Assembly (NCBI RefSeq): GCF_003955665.1
Contig: NZ_RXHU01000002.1
Coordinates: 18,892-82,891 of the forward strand
DNA: 64,000 nt
Reading direction: 5' to 3'
Source: Paenibacillus whitsoniae
GTDB lineage: Bacteria > Bacillota > Bacilli > Paenibacillales > NBRC-103111
Shown here: positions 45,136-55,300 of the stretch, in pieces
Layout: the number at the start of each line of letters is the position of its first letter
Numbering within the stretch: position 1 is the stretch's first letter
Translations under genes and position numbers: made by a program
Notes under the pieces: model-generated
What the model was told of the DNA's origin: nothing
What the model saw: only the letters and a program-made list of their open reading frames with translations
The model's database searches: none

Positions 45136-45774
45136 TCCTCACGCTCCATTACTGTTCATAATGAAGTACTATTCCCCAAACATTCTCAGACTTTCCATAC
45201 CCGCATTGAAATGACGCAATCCCACCCATCAAAAAGACTGACAAAAAGGAGCGGCTAACTAAAATGTAGGGAGATTTGAGATTTGTGTCATTATGTGACT
45301 TGAACTATTTCTTTACCACTATTTGAATAAATTTATTGCCTAAAATCATTTGATTTTAGGTTATCTTAGTGCCAAGAAGTTCAATTATGAAGCACATCTT
45401 TGCCGTAAGTTCTGAATTTGCACCATTTCCTTGCCGCGCCAGTACTAAGGTCGGGGAAGCCCTTGCCATAGGGCTGAAAAATTTGAAACGTTACGTTTTA
45501 CGAATTGTAGGGCCGATAAATACTGCTCCTCGAAGATATCTCATTAGAATTTCAATCAGCAACACTCAAAAATATCGAGGCATTAACGTTAAAGGTGTTA
45601 TTTCGCTAAACCGAGGGACGAATTCGAAAGCTTAAAATACGGCAGTCAGGACTTTATTTTCTCGTCCAAAGCTGCCGTTGATATTTTTATTGGGGTATTT
45701 GGTAAGATAAATAAGCATTATCTTGAACACAATAAATACCTTGCAAATGGGGGGATTACGCCCAGTTGATTACG
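45136..45774. other. AT-rich gap without a convincing gene
   Basis: An open frame at 45369-45635 (plus strand) begins MKHIFAVSSEFAPF after a six-codon extension. That faintly recalls a glycogen-synthase N-terminus, but no ribosome binding site precedes it and the rest matches nothing. A small AGCCCT/AGGGCT hairpin lies near 45459-45476. Composition is clearly more AT-rich than either side, so this may be a remnant of acquired DNA. Confidence 0.4.
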
Positions 45775-45959
45775 TTAACGGTTACCACAGCGCTTATTGT
45801 CCCGAAAAGTGGGCCATTCGGAGTCTAACGGTCGCCACCGTGCTTATTTTGATGAAATCTGGTGAAATGGCGCTGATTTGATGCAAATAGGCTCCGTGGC
45901 AACCGTTGCAGTTTGAAACGAACGATTTAGGGCCAACTAGCCGCAGTGGCAACCGTAAG
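45775..45959. repeat. Family-C quartet repeat
   Basis: Direct motifs TTAACGGTTA (45775-45784) and CTAACGGTCG (45825-45834), each followed by a GCTTATT block, face inverted CAACCGTTGC (45900-45909) and CAACCGTAAG (45950-45959). The spacings are 50, 75 and 50 bp. Confidence 0.88.
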
Positions 45960-46002
45960 CTCCAGCAACGCGCCGTCGGCATTCGTGACGCCCCCTGCCG
46001 AA

Positions 46003-47451
46003 CTAATACAACGCCGCCGTCGCCAAGTACGTGCGCAGCGACAGCAGAATCGCCTGTTCCCGCGTCGTATTGCCTAGCGGATCGAGATAATTCCCGGTCA
46101 TCCCATTCATAATGCCGTAGTTCAAAGCAAAATTCATGCCGTCCTTCGCCCAGTCCGCGATGTCGGCCGAATCGAGGAACGTTTTCCGGGCGGCAACATC
46201 CAACGTGACCCCTGGCTTCGCCGCATGCACCGTGCGCAGCAGCATGACGCTCATCTCCTGCCGGGAGATGAGCTGGGTCGGACCGAACGTGTCGGCCGTC
46301 AGCCCGTTCACAATACCCAACCGATAGGCCTGATTCACATGGCTGTTGTTCGTGTCCTTGAACACGGGCATCGTGTCCGGCGCGAGCGTCTTGCCCGTCA
46401 GTTTCTCGTACAGTCTGACCGCCAGGCTGGCGTAATCCTCACGTGTAATCGCCTCGGTGTACTTGCCGAGCGTTTCGCTTGTCGTGAGGCCGAGACCGAA
46501 CGCCTGCTTCAACTCCGGCAATGCCCACGCGCTTGCCCCGGCGAACAGGTCGGGGACTTTGACAATCACGCCATCCAGCTTTGGAATGAGGTTCGGGTCG
46601 ACTATGATTTTGGCAATATCCTGAATACCGTCCAGCTGCGTCTTGCCGCTCTTCAGAATCGGCTGAATCCCGGATACTTTCCGTATAGGGGCGTCAATCT
46701 TGCTAATATCCTTGATACCGGCAAGCGGCGGCGTGGATTCTACAATCGTGACGCCATCGCTGGGAATCAGGTAATCCGGCAGTTGAAAATCCAGAAAAAC
46801 CGCCCTGATCTGGTACACATACCACGTTTCCTGGGTTTTGCTCGTCTGCGAATCGACATACGTGAGCGCCCCAGTCGTCTCGTTGTGCCCCCGCACCTCG
46901 AAAACTTTAGTTCCGTCCGGCCCTGTCCGCTTCACTTCATAATAGGACTCGATATTGGAGTTATCGAGCCACGACAGCGTCACCGATCCGTCCGTATTTG
47001 CCGCTGCGCTCACATCGCTCGGCCCGCCCGGCTGCTTAACAGGATACGGCGCCGACACCAAATCGCTCTCACTGTTGCTGCCGACCAGCGGATCGAACCA
47101 GGCGTGCACGCGAAACCGCACGGACGTGAGGCTCGGGTCCATCGGAAGCGTCAGTTTGCCGCCCTCGCCGCGCGTGAGCGTAATCCAGCTAACGCCGTTG
47201 TCGCGCGAGTAAAACAAAGCATCGTCAATCGACGTAGAGACGGCAGCGGTCGTACTGTACAGGAGGACGAACGGCTTCTCCGCCACAACAAAAGGCAAAC
47301 TTTCATTCCACGCTCCTCCAGGCTCACGGATACTGAGACTATACACCTCGGCTGTCGCACCCGCTGTGGGCCCGCCTAGCGTCAAACCGCCTGCCAGCAG
47401 CGCAACCCCAGTGAGAAACGCGGATAGTGGTTTCCATAATCGATGCATCAT
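46003..47451 (-). CDS. Secreted SLH-domain protein with a fibronectin-type III-like domain
   Basis: A 482-residue surface protein. A signal peptide (1-34) is followed by a beta-rich region (to about 135) and a fibronectin-III-like domain (about 138-235, with SAAANTDGSVTLSWLDNSN). A linker of short related segments follows (LAGIKDISKID, VSGIQPILKSG, LDGIQDIAKII, LDGVIVKVPDL). Two to three SLH repeats fill the rest (FKDTNNSHVNQAYRLGIVNG, FLDSADIADWAKDGMNFAL), which bind pyruvylated cell-wall polymer. AGGGAGG precedes the ATG. It lies after the ECF genes but behind a strong terminator, so it has its own promoter; a role in the B12 locus is only suggested by position. Confidence 0.85.
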   Translation of the reverse strand: MMHRLWKPLSAFLTGVALLAGGLTLGGPTAGATAEVYSLSIREPGGAWNESLPFVVAEKPFVLLYSTTAAVSTSIDDALFYSRDNGVSWITLTRGEGGKLTLPMDPSLTSVRFRVHAWFDPLVGSNSESDLVSAPYPVKQPGGPSDVSAAANTDGSVTLSWLDNSNIESYYEVKRTGPDGTKVFEVRGHNETTGALTYVDSQTSKTQETWYVYQIRAVFLDFQLPDYLIPSDGVTIVESTPPLAGIKDISKIDAPIRKVSGIQPILKSGKTQLDGIQDIAKIIVDPNLIPKLDGVIVKVPDLFAGASAWALPELKQAFGLGLTTSETLGKYTEAITREDYASLAVRLYEKLTGKTLAPDTMPVFKDTNNSHVNQAYRLGIVNGLTADTFGPTQLISRQEMSVMLLRTVHAAKPGVTLDVAARKTFLDSADIADWAKDGMNFALNYGIMNGMTGNYLDPLGNTTREQAILLSLRTYLATAALY

Positions 47452-47614
47452 TGGCCTCCCTTTCTTTCATGACTCTATGCGCTGCAAGCATATCAGACTG
47501 CCGTTTGGCTGTCATGATGTAATTGGTCTAATTTTCCAGTCGGTTGATGCCTTCACCGGCCCGAATTGTCGCTTATTTTAGCGAAAAATAGCCCTGTGCC
47601 CCTATCGGGCATAA

Positions 47615-47661
47615 GAAAAAGGCCGCCCCGATTGGACAACCCTATAGGTAGATGGGGCAGC
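47615..47661 (-). terminator. Terminator of the ECF transporter operon
   Basis: GCTGCCCC pairs with GGGGCGGC on the minus strand, followed by CTTTTTC, 5 bp beyond the S-component stop codon. Confidence 0.85.
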
Positions 47662-47665
47662 AGTT

Positions 47666-48397
47666 CTACCGCTCCTCCAGCAGGCCATATTTTCGTTTCA
47701 CCCGCTCGAGCTTCTCCAGCATGGGCCTAGCCAAAACCAGCAAGAAAAATACCGTCGCCGTCGCATGCACAAGGTCGAACCAGAAGCCTGAGGCGTAGAC
47801 GGAGGCCAGCATTCCCCAGGAGAAACTCGACATCCCTGTCAGCACCGTACTTAAATTGAGCAGACCACCGTAGATGATCAGCGTAGCCAGTCCGCCGAAT
47901 ACGCACAGGGAAAGCCGGGATGACTTGAGCCATCCTGCACGGAACAGGAGTCCCCCCAAGAAGCCGATAATCCCGAAACCGAACATTTGCCATGGCGTCC
48001 ATGGCCCTTGCCCGAAGAAGAAATTGGATACGAATCCTGCCGCTGCCCCGACCAGAAAGCCCGCCTCGGCGCCAAAGGAAACGCCGGCAATAATGACGAT
48101 GGCAACGACTGGCTTGAACTGCGGCAGCATGAAGAACGCCCCGCGCCCCGCTACGGCAATCGCCGTCAGCACCGCGATGACGACCAGTTCCCTTGCCTGC
48201 GGCTTGCGGCTTTCGAAGACCATCACGAACGGTGCCATCGTGTAAAGGATGATGAGCAGCGAGATGAAGTAGTACTTGCGATCGTCCAGCACCCAAATCC
48301 CCAAGACCATCGTAGCCGGAATGACCAGCAAAATAAGCAGCGCTGCGAGCTTGGTGCGGCGGCTTAAACCGGATGGAGTCGCAGGCTTTGCTGACAT
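47666..48397 (-). CDS. ECF transporter substrate-binding S component, probably for cobalamin
   Basis: A 243-residue integral membrane protein with six or more predicted helices. The segment GFVSNFFFGQGPWTPWQMFG and the following GFLGGLLFRAGW are typical of ECF S components, including, as far as I recall, the CbrT cobalamin group. The small-residue-rich helix around AIAVAGRGAFFML may dock to EcfT. The start has GAGGAGGTG upstream and overlaps the ATPase gene by 34 bases. B12 as substrate is inferred from the riboswitch-controlled DUF4430 surface protein upstream. Confidence 0.85.
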   Translation of the reverse strand: MSAKPATPSGLSRRTKLAALLILLVIPATMVLGIWVLDDRKYYFISLLIILYTMAPFVMVFESRKPQARELVVIAVLTAIAVAGRGAFFMLPQFKPVVAIVIIAGVSFGAEAGFLVGAAAGFVSNFFFGQGPWTPWQMFGFGIIGFLGGLLFRAGWLKSSRLSLCVFGGLATLIIYGGLLNLSTVLTGMSSFSWGMLASVYASGFWFDLVHATATVFFLLVLARPMLEKLERVKRKYGLLEER

Positions 48398-50055
48398 AAG
48401 TCACGCACCTCCTCACTCAGAACAGCACTTGGCCATAAATGGCGCGCCATGCGATTCGCTGCCGTCGTATAGAAGCGGTTGCCCGCAAAAAACGCAGCCG
48501 CCGGTCCCGCCGTCACAACGCTGCCATCAAAAAACATCGCGCATCTCTCCCCATACCTCGCGCAAAATTCAATATCGTGCGACACCAGCAGGATCGTCAC
48601 GCCATTCTCATGCAGCTTGCTGAGTATGCCCCCAAGCTTCGCTTTGTAAAAAGCATCCAAGCCCTTCGTCGGCTCATCCAGCAGCAGAATACGCGGGTTC
48701 AGCAGAAGCACCTTGGCTAGCGCCGCCCGCTGCTGCTCCCCGCCGCTCAGGTCGTAGGGATGCCGGCACAGCAAGTCGTCCAGTTCGGCCAACTGCACCA
48801 CTTCGGCTAAGCTGCGCCGCTTTTCCTCCATCGTCAGCCCCGACTCCGAGAGCATCTCGTACAGATCCTGCTCCACGGTTTTCTGTACGAAGAGGGAGGT
48901 CGGGTTTTGCGGCAGGATAGCCAAGCCCCGCTCAAACAAAGACCTCGCGCTTCGCTTGGCGGGATTGTGCCCAAGTACCTGCACCTTCCCGCGATAAGGC
49001 TGAAGCTCGCCGCTCAGAAGAGACAACATCGTCGTCTTGCCCGTTCCGTTGCCGCCGACGATGCAGGCAAACTCCCCCTCTCGGACTTCCAGCGCAAGGT
49101 CTTTGATCACGTCCGCCCCATCCCGCTCATAGCGGAACCAGGCGTCCCGCACCTGAATGACAGTCGGCCGCTGCAGAGCGACAGAAGGGGGCTCAGCAGG
49201 TGCAGGAGCTGCCGCCGGCGCTTTGCCTCGCAGCAGTTCATCCAGCCACTGCCGCCCCTCTTTGACCGTAAGCGGCGGCTTCAGGGCATTCGGGACGCCC
49301 GCATAAATATGCAGCGGCGTCGGCATAGCAGCATGCATCGGATGCCGCAACTCGCGCATCCGATCCGCTACCTCCGCCGGAGGACCGTCGGCCACGATCT
49401 TGCCACGGTCCAGCACAACCAGCCGATCCGTCAACGGCAGCACTTCTTCCAAGCGATGCTCGGTCATGATAATGGTCGTGCCGAGCTCGCGATTGATTTT
49501 GCTCACCGTTTCAAGAAATTCCACAGCAGCAATCGGATCCAGCTGGGACGTCGGCTCATCCAAAATGAGCACCGAAGGCTGCATCGCCATGATCGAGGCG
49601 AGATTCAGCAGTTGCTTTTGCCCGCCCGATAGTTCTCCCACGCTCTTGTGGAACCAGGCCTGCATGCCGAAAAAGCTCGCCATCTCCGCCACCCGCAGCC
49701 GAATCGCCGCTGTATTCAGCCCCAGACTTTCCAGACCAAACGCCAGTTCGTGCCACACTTTATCGGTGACGATCTGATTGTCCGGACTTTGCAGCACGAA
49801 TCCGATATCCGCGGCTTGCGCACGCACGTCGAGCTTGTCGAGCGGCTGCCCTTGGTAGGCAATCGAGCCGGTGCGTCGGCCGTGCGGGGTGAGCGCCGGT
49901 TTAAGGTGACGGAGCAGTGTGCTTTTGCCCGAGCCGGATTGCCCACAAATTGTGACGAACTGCCCGCCGGTAATCGTGAGGGTGACGTCAGCTAGCGCTG
50001 GCCGCTCCTGTTCCGGGAACGTAAAGCTTATATCCTGGAGATGATAAATTTCCAT
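48364..50055 (-). CDS. ecfA: ECF transporter energy-coupling ATPase, two ABC domains fused
   Basis: A 563-residue protein carrying both EcfA-type ATPases in one chain. The first domain has Walker A GQSGSGKSTLL, signature ELSGGQKQLLNLA and Walker B LILDEPTSQLDP. The second has GGNGTGKTTMLSLL, DLSGGEQQRAALAK and LLLDEPTKGLDAF. A linker rich in Ala and Pro (about residues 275-305) joins them. ATG 50055 is the start, with GGAGG upstream; the frame stays open far upstream only as a shadow of ecfT. It overlaps ecfT by 28 bases and the S-component gene by 34, so the whole set is translationally coupled. Confidence 0.93.
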   Translation of the reverse strand: MEIYHLQDISFTFPEQERPALADVTLTITGGQFVTICGQSGSGKSTLLRHLKPALTPHGRRTGSIAYQGQPLDKLDVRAQAADIGFVLQSPDNQIVTDKVWHELAFGLESLGLNTAAIRLRVAEMASFFGMQAWFHKSVGELSGGQKQLLNLASIMAMQPSVLILDEPTSQLDPIAAVEFLETVSKINRELGTTIIMTEHRLEEVLPLTDRLVVLDRGKIVADGPPAEVADRMRELRHPMHAAMPTPLHIYAGVPNALKPPLTVKEGRQWLDELLRGKAPAAAPAPAEPPSVALQRPTVIQVRDAWFRYERDGADVIKDLALEVREGEFACIVGGNGTGKTTMLSLLSGELQPYRGKVQVLGHNPAKRSARSLFERGLAILPQNPTSLFVQKTVEQDLYEMLSESGLTMEEKRRSLAEVVQLAELDDLLCRHPYDLSGGEQQRAALAKVLLLNPRILLLDEPTKGLDAFYKAKLGGILSKLHENGVTILLVSHDIEFCARYGERCAMFFDGSVVTAGPAAAFFAGNRFYTTAANRMARHLWPSAVLSEEVRDLCQQSLRLHPV

Positions 50056-50921
50056 CGTAGATCCTCCACAAGTTGAATTGCGACCGGCAGCAGGCACAGG
50101 ATGCCCCAAGCCGCATCCCCCGCCAGCCCTAGCGGCGTCAGGGTCTGAAATTTCAGCGACGGGAAAAAGCGGATCGCATTCTGCCCCGTCCACACGCTTG
50201 CCGCCACGATGCCCAGCAAAACGCCGAGCGCCACAGCCAGCGCGGAATCGCGGCGAGCCCAGCGGTACAGCGCAAAGCTCGTTCGCCCGGGCAGCCCATA
50301 ACCGCGGGCTTTCATGGCGTCGGCGGTATCGATGGCGTTTTCCAGCGCCCATGTGGTCAGGATGGACACCAGCCGCAGCCCGTGCCGCGCTCTTCCCAGC
50401 ACGGAACCTTGAGCCGCCTCGCGGCCGATGGTGCGCTGCGCGCTGGCAATTTTGCGGAGCTGCGCCGCATACCGCGGTACAAACCGCAGCGTCATGGAGA
50501 ACATAAGCGCGAGTGCGGGCATCATTTTGCCGAATACATACATCCATTTGTCCGATGTGATGACCACGTTGAAACTTGTGAACCACAGCACCACCGTTAC
50601 GAACATGCAGGCCGAAGCGGCGCCATACAGCACCGACTCCAGCGTAATCGGATTGCCGTTATGCAGATAGAACAGAATGGTCACCCCCGCATGATGCCAG
50701 AGCGGATTGAGCACGGCCGTCACTACGAGCAGCGGCAGCATATAGATTAGGCTGAAGCGGAGCGCCGTTCGACCTCGCAGACGAAGCGCGTACAGTAAGG
50801 CGCCGAGCAAGGAAAACACCTGGAGCACCGGGTGCAGAAACAGCATGCTGCACAGAAGCACAGCGGCGTAATAGGCGAAATTCAATACCGGATGATACGC
50901 GGCAAAGCTGTCTCTCCTCAT
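50028..50921 (-). CDS. ecfT: ECF transporter transmembrane component EcfT
   Basis: A 297-residue membrane scaffold that connects the S component to the ATPases. Hydrophobic helices span about residues 15-50, 60-80 and 105-125, and two more follow near the C-terminus. The coupling helix carries the Ala-Arg-Gly signature in DTADAMKARGYGLPGRT, the site that sits in the ATPase groove. ATG 50921 overlaps the DUF4430 gene stop by 4 bases (ATGA). Confidence 0.92.
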   Translation of the reverse strand: MRRDSFAAYHPVLNFAYYAAVLLCSMLFLHPVLQVFSLLGALLYALRLRGRTALRFSLIYMLPLLVVTAVLNPLWHHAGVTILFYLHNGNPITLESVLYGAASACMFVTVVLWFTSFNVVITSDKWMYVFGKMMPALALMFSMTLRFVPRYAAQLRKIASAQRTIGREAAQGSVLGRARHGLRLVSILTTWALENAIDTADAMKARGYGLPGRTSFALYRWARRDSALAVALGVLLGIVAASVWTGQNAIRFFPSLKFQTLTPLGLAGDAAWGILCLLPVAIQLVEDLRWKFIISRI

Positions 50922-51922
50922 CGGTTGCCTCCCGCGTCCCCGCCGCCGATATCCCGGCCCAAATCGCAAGTGTATACCCATTCGATGGCGTCTCCGTCCT
51001 TCAGCCGATACCGACTCGCCCCGTAATTCGGATACCAGCCGTTCACTTTGTACATCCACCCGCTCAGCTCGCCGCAGTCGAATTCGTAAATATTATGAAT
51101 CCCCTCGATATAGTTACTATTGTAGAGGGGTGTCATGGTGAATTCCATGTGGATTTTGTTCCTTTTCATCTCGCGCAGCAGGACATCGAAGACCGATTCC
51201 CCGTCATAAAAAGTGACCGTCTGCCGCTTGTAAATAACGCCGTCCGGCGGCAGCACTTCCAATTTGTCCTTGTCAAACCGATTCAAATTGTTCAAAATCG
51301 TCGCGCTGGTCACGAAAAGCGTGGCCGTCAGCGGCTTGTTCTTATCAACCGTGGCCTCCTGCCACTCGGTCGGTTTAGGCTTGCCTGCCGGCACAGGATC
51401 GGTCGCGTAGCGTTCCTGCGCCGGCGGCGGCGATGGCGCGGCGGCCGGTGCTGCGGCCGCGGCGGGCGGTGCTGCGGCCGCGGCGGGCGGTGATGCGGCC
51501 GCGGCGGGCGGCGGGCTCGCAGGCGGTGCCGCCGATGGCGACGGCTGCGCCGGGGCCGCGCTTGGCGCAGCCGTCTGCGGCTCGCCGGCCGGCGACGCGG
51601 GCTGCGCAGCGGCGCCGGGCGCTGGCGGCGCGCTGGACGCCGCCGCGGCGGTTGCGGCCGGCGTTGCACCGGCCGCCAGGGCGCCAGCGCCGCCCGACGC
51701 GGCTGGGGCGGGGGCGGCCTCGCCAGCCGCCGCCGTGCCGCCGGCTGCGGCACGGCCTTGCTCGCCGCTGGCTGCGCCTTGCGGCGCTGCCGGGCTGGCG
51801 GTGCCGGCGGCCACACCGCTCGGCAGCGTCGCCGGGCCCGCTGGCCGGTCGCCGCCCCAGAAAAAGGCGACGGCCAGCACCGCGACAATCGCGAGCGCGG
51901 TAAGCCATTTTTTCCTAGACAT
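50918..51922 (-). CDS. Membrane-anchored DUF4430 (transcobalamin-like C-terminal domain) protein
   Basis: A 334-residue surface protein. An N-terminal membrane anchor (residues 6-22, no lipobox Cys) is followed by a very long Ala/Pro/Gly linker (about 25-170) that can span the cell wall. The C-terminal DUF4430-like domain (about 190-334) has GELSGWMYKVNGWYPNYGAS, then RLKDGDAIEWVYTCDLG. That is the same signature as the three domains of the 1606-residue protein and, by family knowledge, of the beta domain of animal B12 carriers. Coupled to ecfT by a 4-base overlap, it may hand the ligand to the S component. Confidence 0.88.
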   Translation of the reverse strand: MSRKKWLTALAIVAVLAVAFFWGGDRPAGPATLPSGVAAGTASPAAPQGAASGEQGRAAAGGTAAAGEAAPAPAASGGAGALAAGATPAATAAAASSAPPAPGAAAQPASPAGEPQTAAPSAAPAQPSPSAAPPASPPPAAAASPPAAAAAPPAAAAAPAAAPSPPPAQERYATDPVPAGKPKPTEWQEATVDKNKPLTATLFVTSATILNNLNRFDKDKLEVLPPDGVIYKRQTVTFYDGESVFDVLLREMKRNKIHMEFTMTPLYNSNYIEGIHNIYEFDCGELSGWMYKVNGWYPNYGASRYRLKDGDAIEWVYTCDLGRDIGGGDAGGNR

Positions 51923-51959
51923 CGTGTTCTCTCACATCCTTCGTCGTACGGGCACAGAT

Positions 51960-52152
51960 CATGTAAAACCTACAGGTAATTCCCGGAAATCGGACGGATT
52001 CCAGCAAAGACATGTAAAAATTACATCAAAACTCGCTGGAAAGCGGTCTTTTTCCCCATTTCAGGCGATGATCAGCAGAATTTGCTGCACAAAATACATT
52101 TTCTTCCTCATGTTTCCTGCGATTCCCTCATTTTTGCTGTACAAAATACAGG
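51960..52152. repeat. Family-B quartet repeat
   Basis: CATGTAAAACCTACAG (51960-51975) and CATGTAAAAATTACAT (52011-52026) are followed by CTGCACAAAATACATT (52085-52100) and CTGTACAAAATACAGG (52137-52152). The spacings are 51, 74 and 52 bp, identical to the copy at 8313. It lies between the giant surface protein gene and the ECF genes. Confidence 0.88.
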
Positions 52153-52263
52153 AAATGCGGCTATCCAAGCACCAACACTCGGTTTCCGCACCACTCTGTC
52201 GGCCTTGCTCCACCACACATTCAGTCCCATTCTTTGGCGGACGCACAGCGCCCAAAATACGGA

Positions 52264-52298
52264 AGCAAGCAAGGGCACCGTTAGGGCCCCTGCTTGCT
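52264..52298 (-). terminator. Strong hairpin between the surface protein gene and the ECF genes
   Basis: AGCAAGCA pairs with TGCTTGCT, extended by GGGC/GCCC pairing, about 11-45 bp after the 1606-residue protein's stop codon. The T-run is weak (TTCCGTATTTT), so it may only reduce read-through into the ECF genes or stabilise the upstream mRNA. Confidence 0.6.
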
Positions 52299-52308
52299 AT
52301 AAGTTCCT

Positions 52309-55300
52309 CTATTTTACGTCATGCATGTCGTACAAACGGTTCTTCCCGCCCAGTAGTCGAGCATAGGCATCCAGCGCCAACAGCCCTTGATCCGTTGCCA
52401 TCGGGTCAACGTCCCCAGGTTTCGCTCCGCCGTTTGCTTCGCCACCGGCAAGCACGTGGTAGAACCCGCCGTCCTGGGAAGCGTAGCCGAGCAGCGCGTC
52501 AAGCGCGGAGCGGCCGTTTTTTACAAAACGGGCATCCGTGTGCGCGTCAACGCCTAACCCGGACAGGGCGATGACGACCTGCGAGATGCTCTCGCTGTTC
52601 GACGCACCGCCGCTGGCAAAGCTGCCGTCAGCTCCTTGCGACTTGGACAACCAAGCCACTCCGCGATCGACCGCTGCTTGTACGTTCGGCTTGCTGCCGA
52701 TATAAGGCGTCAGCCCTTGAATCGCCATAGCGGTGATATCGGCATCAGCCTCAGTCGAGCCCTCAGCCAACGCCCAGCCGCCGCCAGTCAGCTCTCTTTT
52801 CAAAATAAAATCAAGGAGCAAATCACGTGTCGTCTGCGTTTTCACCGATGCAACTGCCGGAATGTCATATCCCTTGCTGTCCAGCGCCAATAGTGCAAAA
52901 ATCGGTCCATTAATCCCTTGTTTGATTAACGTTTCATAATCGGCCAACCAAGTCAGCAAATCATAACCTGCCGTTTGGCGAGGATCGCGCCCCAGCGCAG
53001 CCAGCGCCAGAATCACACGGTCGTACTCCGTATATTTAACGGCGTGAAGCTTTCCTGCTTTGTCCTTCAAAATCTGTGCCAGATTTGCATAATACTTCGC
53101 GTAATATGCATCCGGCACCGGCACGCCCGAGCGCAGCAGCCCGAGCACCGTCCATTCGCCGCCCAGTGTCCCCACGGTCGGGTCCGTCACCGTCTGCTGC
53201 AAGTAGGCCGAAGTTTGGTTGATTTGCTTGTCTACGGCAGCTTTTTGCGAAACATCCGGCTGGCTTGGCTTCGGTTGATAATAGGCGCGCATTGCCACAA
53301 CGACAGCCATTTCTCTCGTCACTTCATCTTGCGGATGGAAGCGTTGATCCCAGCCTGACATCAAGCCTTGGCTCAAAACCGCGCCTACGCTCGCTTGCGA
53401 CCAATCGGATACGAGATCAGCATCTTGCACGTCCAGTTTCTGCTGCACAACCTTCAAACCGAGTGCTTTGGCCAAAATAACCGCCATCTGCTCACGCGTC
53501 AGCTTCTCCTGCGGGCTGAACGTATCGTCGCTCGTGCCGGAGACGAAGCCTGCTTGGTAAGCAGCTTTGACATACGGGTAGAACCAGTCGCGCGAGGTTA
53601 CATCGCTAAACGGCAGGGCAGCGTCGCTTTTCGCTTTGAGCCCCAGAACGCCGGACAGCATTTTCGTAAACTCGGCTCTTGTTACCGTAACTCCCGGATG
53701 GAACTTGCCCTCGCTGCCGTCTACAAAAGCTTTCTGTGATGCTTCGCGAATCGCCTCTACCGCCCAGTCGGAGATCAGATTGGCATCTCCGTACAGTGCA
53801 CCCAGACCGGTCGGCTGCGGCGCAGCCTCCTTGCTGACGGCATAGGTCACGAAGCTTGTAAAGTGGTTCGTTTTAATAATCAGATCATTGCCGCTCACAT
53901 AAGCAAAAGTGATTTTTTCCTGCCCGCTGGTCGCAGACACGCCTTGTGCTTCGCTATCGTAGATTCGTATTGGTGTAAATGTGCCACCTTCCAAGTATCC
54001 TGCGAGCTGGTTTTTGCCGCCTTTGACGGTCAACGTCAGAGGCTTGTCGAACAACACCGAGCCGCCTTCATTCCCCATTGCAAAAGCTACGAAAACTTTA
54101 TCCAGCTTACTGCCGGTCGCCAAACCGCTTGACACCAAGCGTTGAAGTTCAGCATCTCCTGAACTTAGCGTCGTAAGCAGCTCAATCTTGCGATCGCCGG
54201 ATTTCAGTGCCGTGCCTTTGTCGACCGAGACGGTCACATCGCCTTTGGTCGCTGTGATCGCAGGCAAATTGGCTTGAGTCCCCTCAGTATTGAGGATGAC
54301 TTTGGACTGCACATCACTTGGGATGTTGATTTTAAGCTCGCTTTGGCCTTGGATTTCTTTCGCCAAGTCTACTGTGTACGGTTCCTTCTGGGAAGAAGGG
54401 ATGTCGACGACTTTCGAAGAGGAGCCGACTCCACCACCAGTGACGCCGCTTCCACTAGGCTTGCCTTCCTTGGTATAGTCATCCGTATACCGCAGGATAA
54501 TGCTGGCGTTGGCATTCAGAACATAATCGGCAATCCCCACATTCGGATCACTACCATTCACCGAATACAGCCAGCCGCTGTTCGGGCCTCCATTAAATTC
54601 AGCTAATCCGCCAACGGAGGAAATGTAGTTACCGCTCTCATTAACAAATGAAATACTGTTCTCATTCAGTACCTTTTCAATCACATAGGCCGCTGTAGAG
54701 CCGACCGGAACACTAACGGTTTTGGTAGCCAGAGATACGTTCTTGCCTGCCGCCACGCTGTTCCCATTTAAGGTAAAAGAGACGGTGATCAGCTGCGGAG
54801 GAGCAGGCTTTAAGACCAGGCCTTGTTGCGCAGCCGTCAAATCTGCCAGCGCCACATCGACCTGATACTGGACAGCATAAGCATACGCTGCGACCGCCTT
54901 GGCCCCTGTCAAACTTGCTTGCAGCGCTTGCCAGCTACTATCCGTGTAGCTGCCCGCCTGCAGCGCTTCGACTACTGAGATCTTGGCATTCAGTTGGGTT
55001 TTATTGGCTTGTTCCATGTAATCGTCGACATAGATCAGCGTGATCGCATCGTTGTTTTGCAGGACATAATCCGCCATGCCGACATCCGGCATCTGATTAT
55101 TAACCAAATACATCCAGCCGCTGTTTGGGCCACCGTCGAATGCAGCCAAATTGCCAACGGAAGAGATGTAGGCTCCCCCGTTATCATCAAAAGGAATGCT
55201 TTCGTCTGTCAGCACCTTTTGCACAACATCAGTGGCCGTTTTGCCCTTTGCAGTACTTACGCTCTTCTTAGCCAGCGTCACATCTTTCCCTGCCGCTGTA

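Noticed and set aside
45369..45635. 88-residue open frame with a start recalling glycogen synthase
   Set aside because: No ribosome binding site, only about twelve residues of resemblance, and AT-rich context; not supported as a gene.
50056..50586. A longer ATPase with about 177 extra N-terminal residues
   Set aside because: The extension is the antisense-like frame shadow of ecfT; the ATG at 50055 has a ribosome binding site and begins the normal ABC fold.
51328..51908. Long Arg/Ala/Pro-rich open frames on both strands over the linker-coding region
   Set aside because: They are shadows of the GC-rich Ala/Pro linker of the DUF4430 protein, without ribosome binding sites or recognisable domains.
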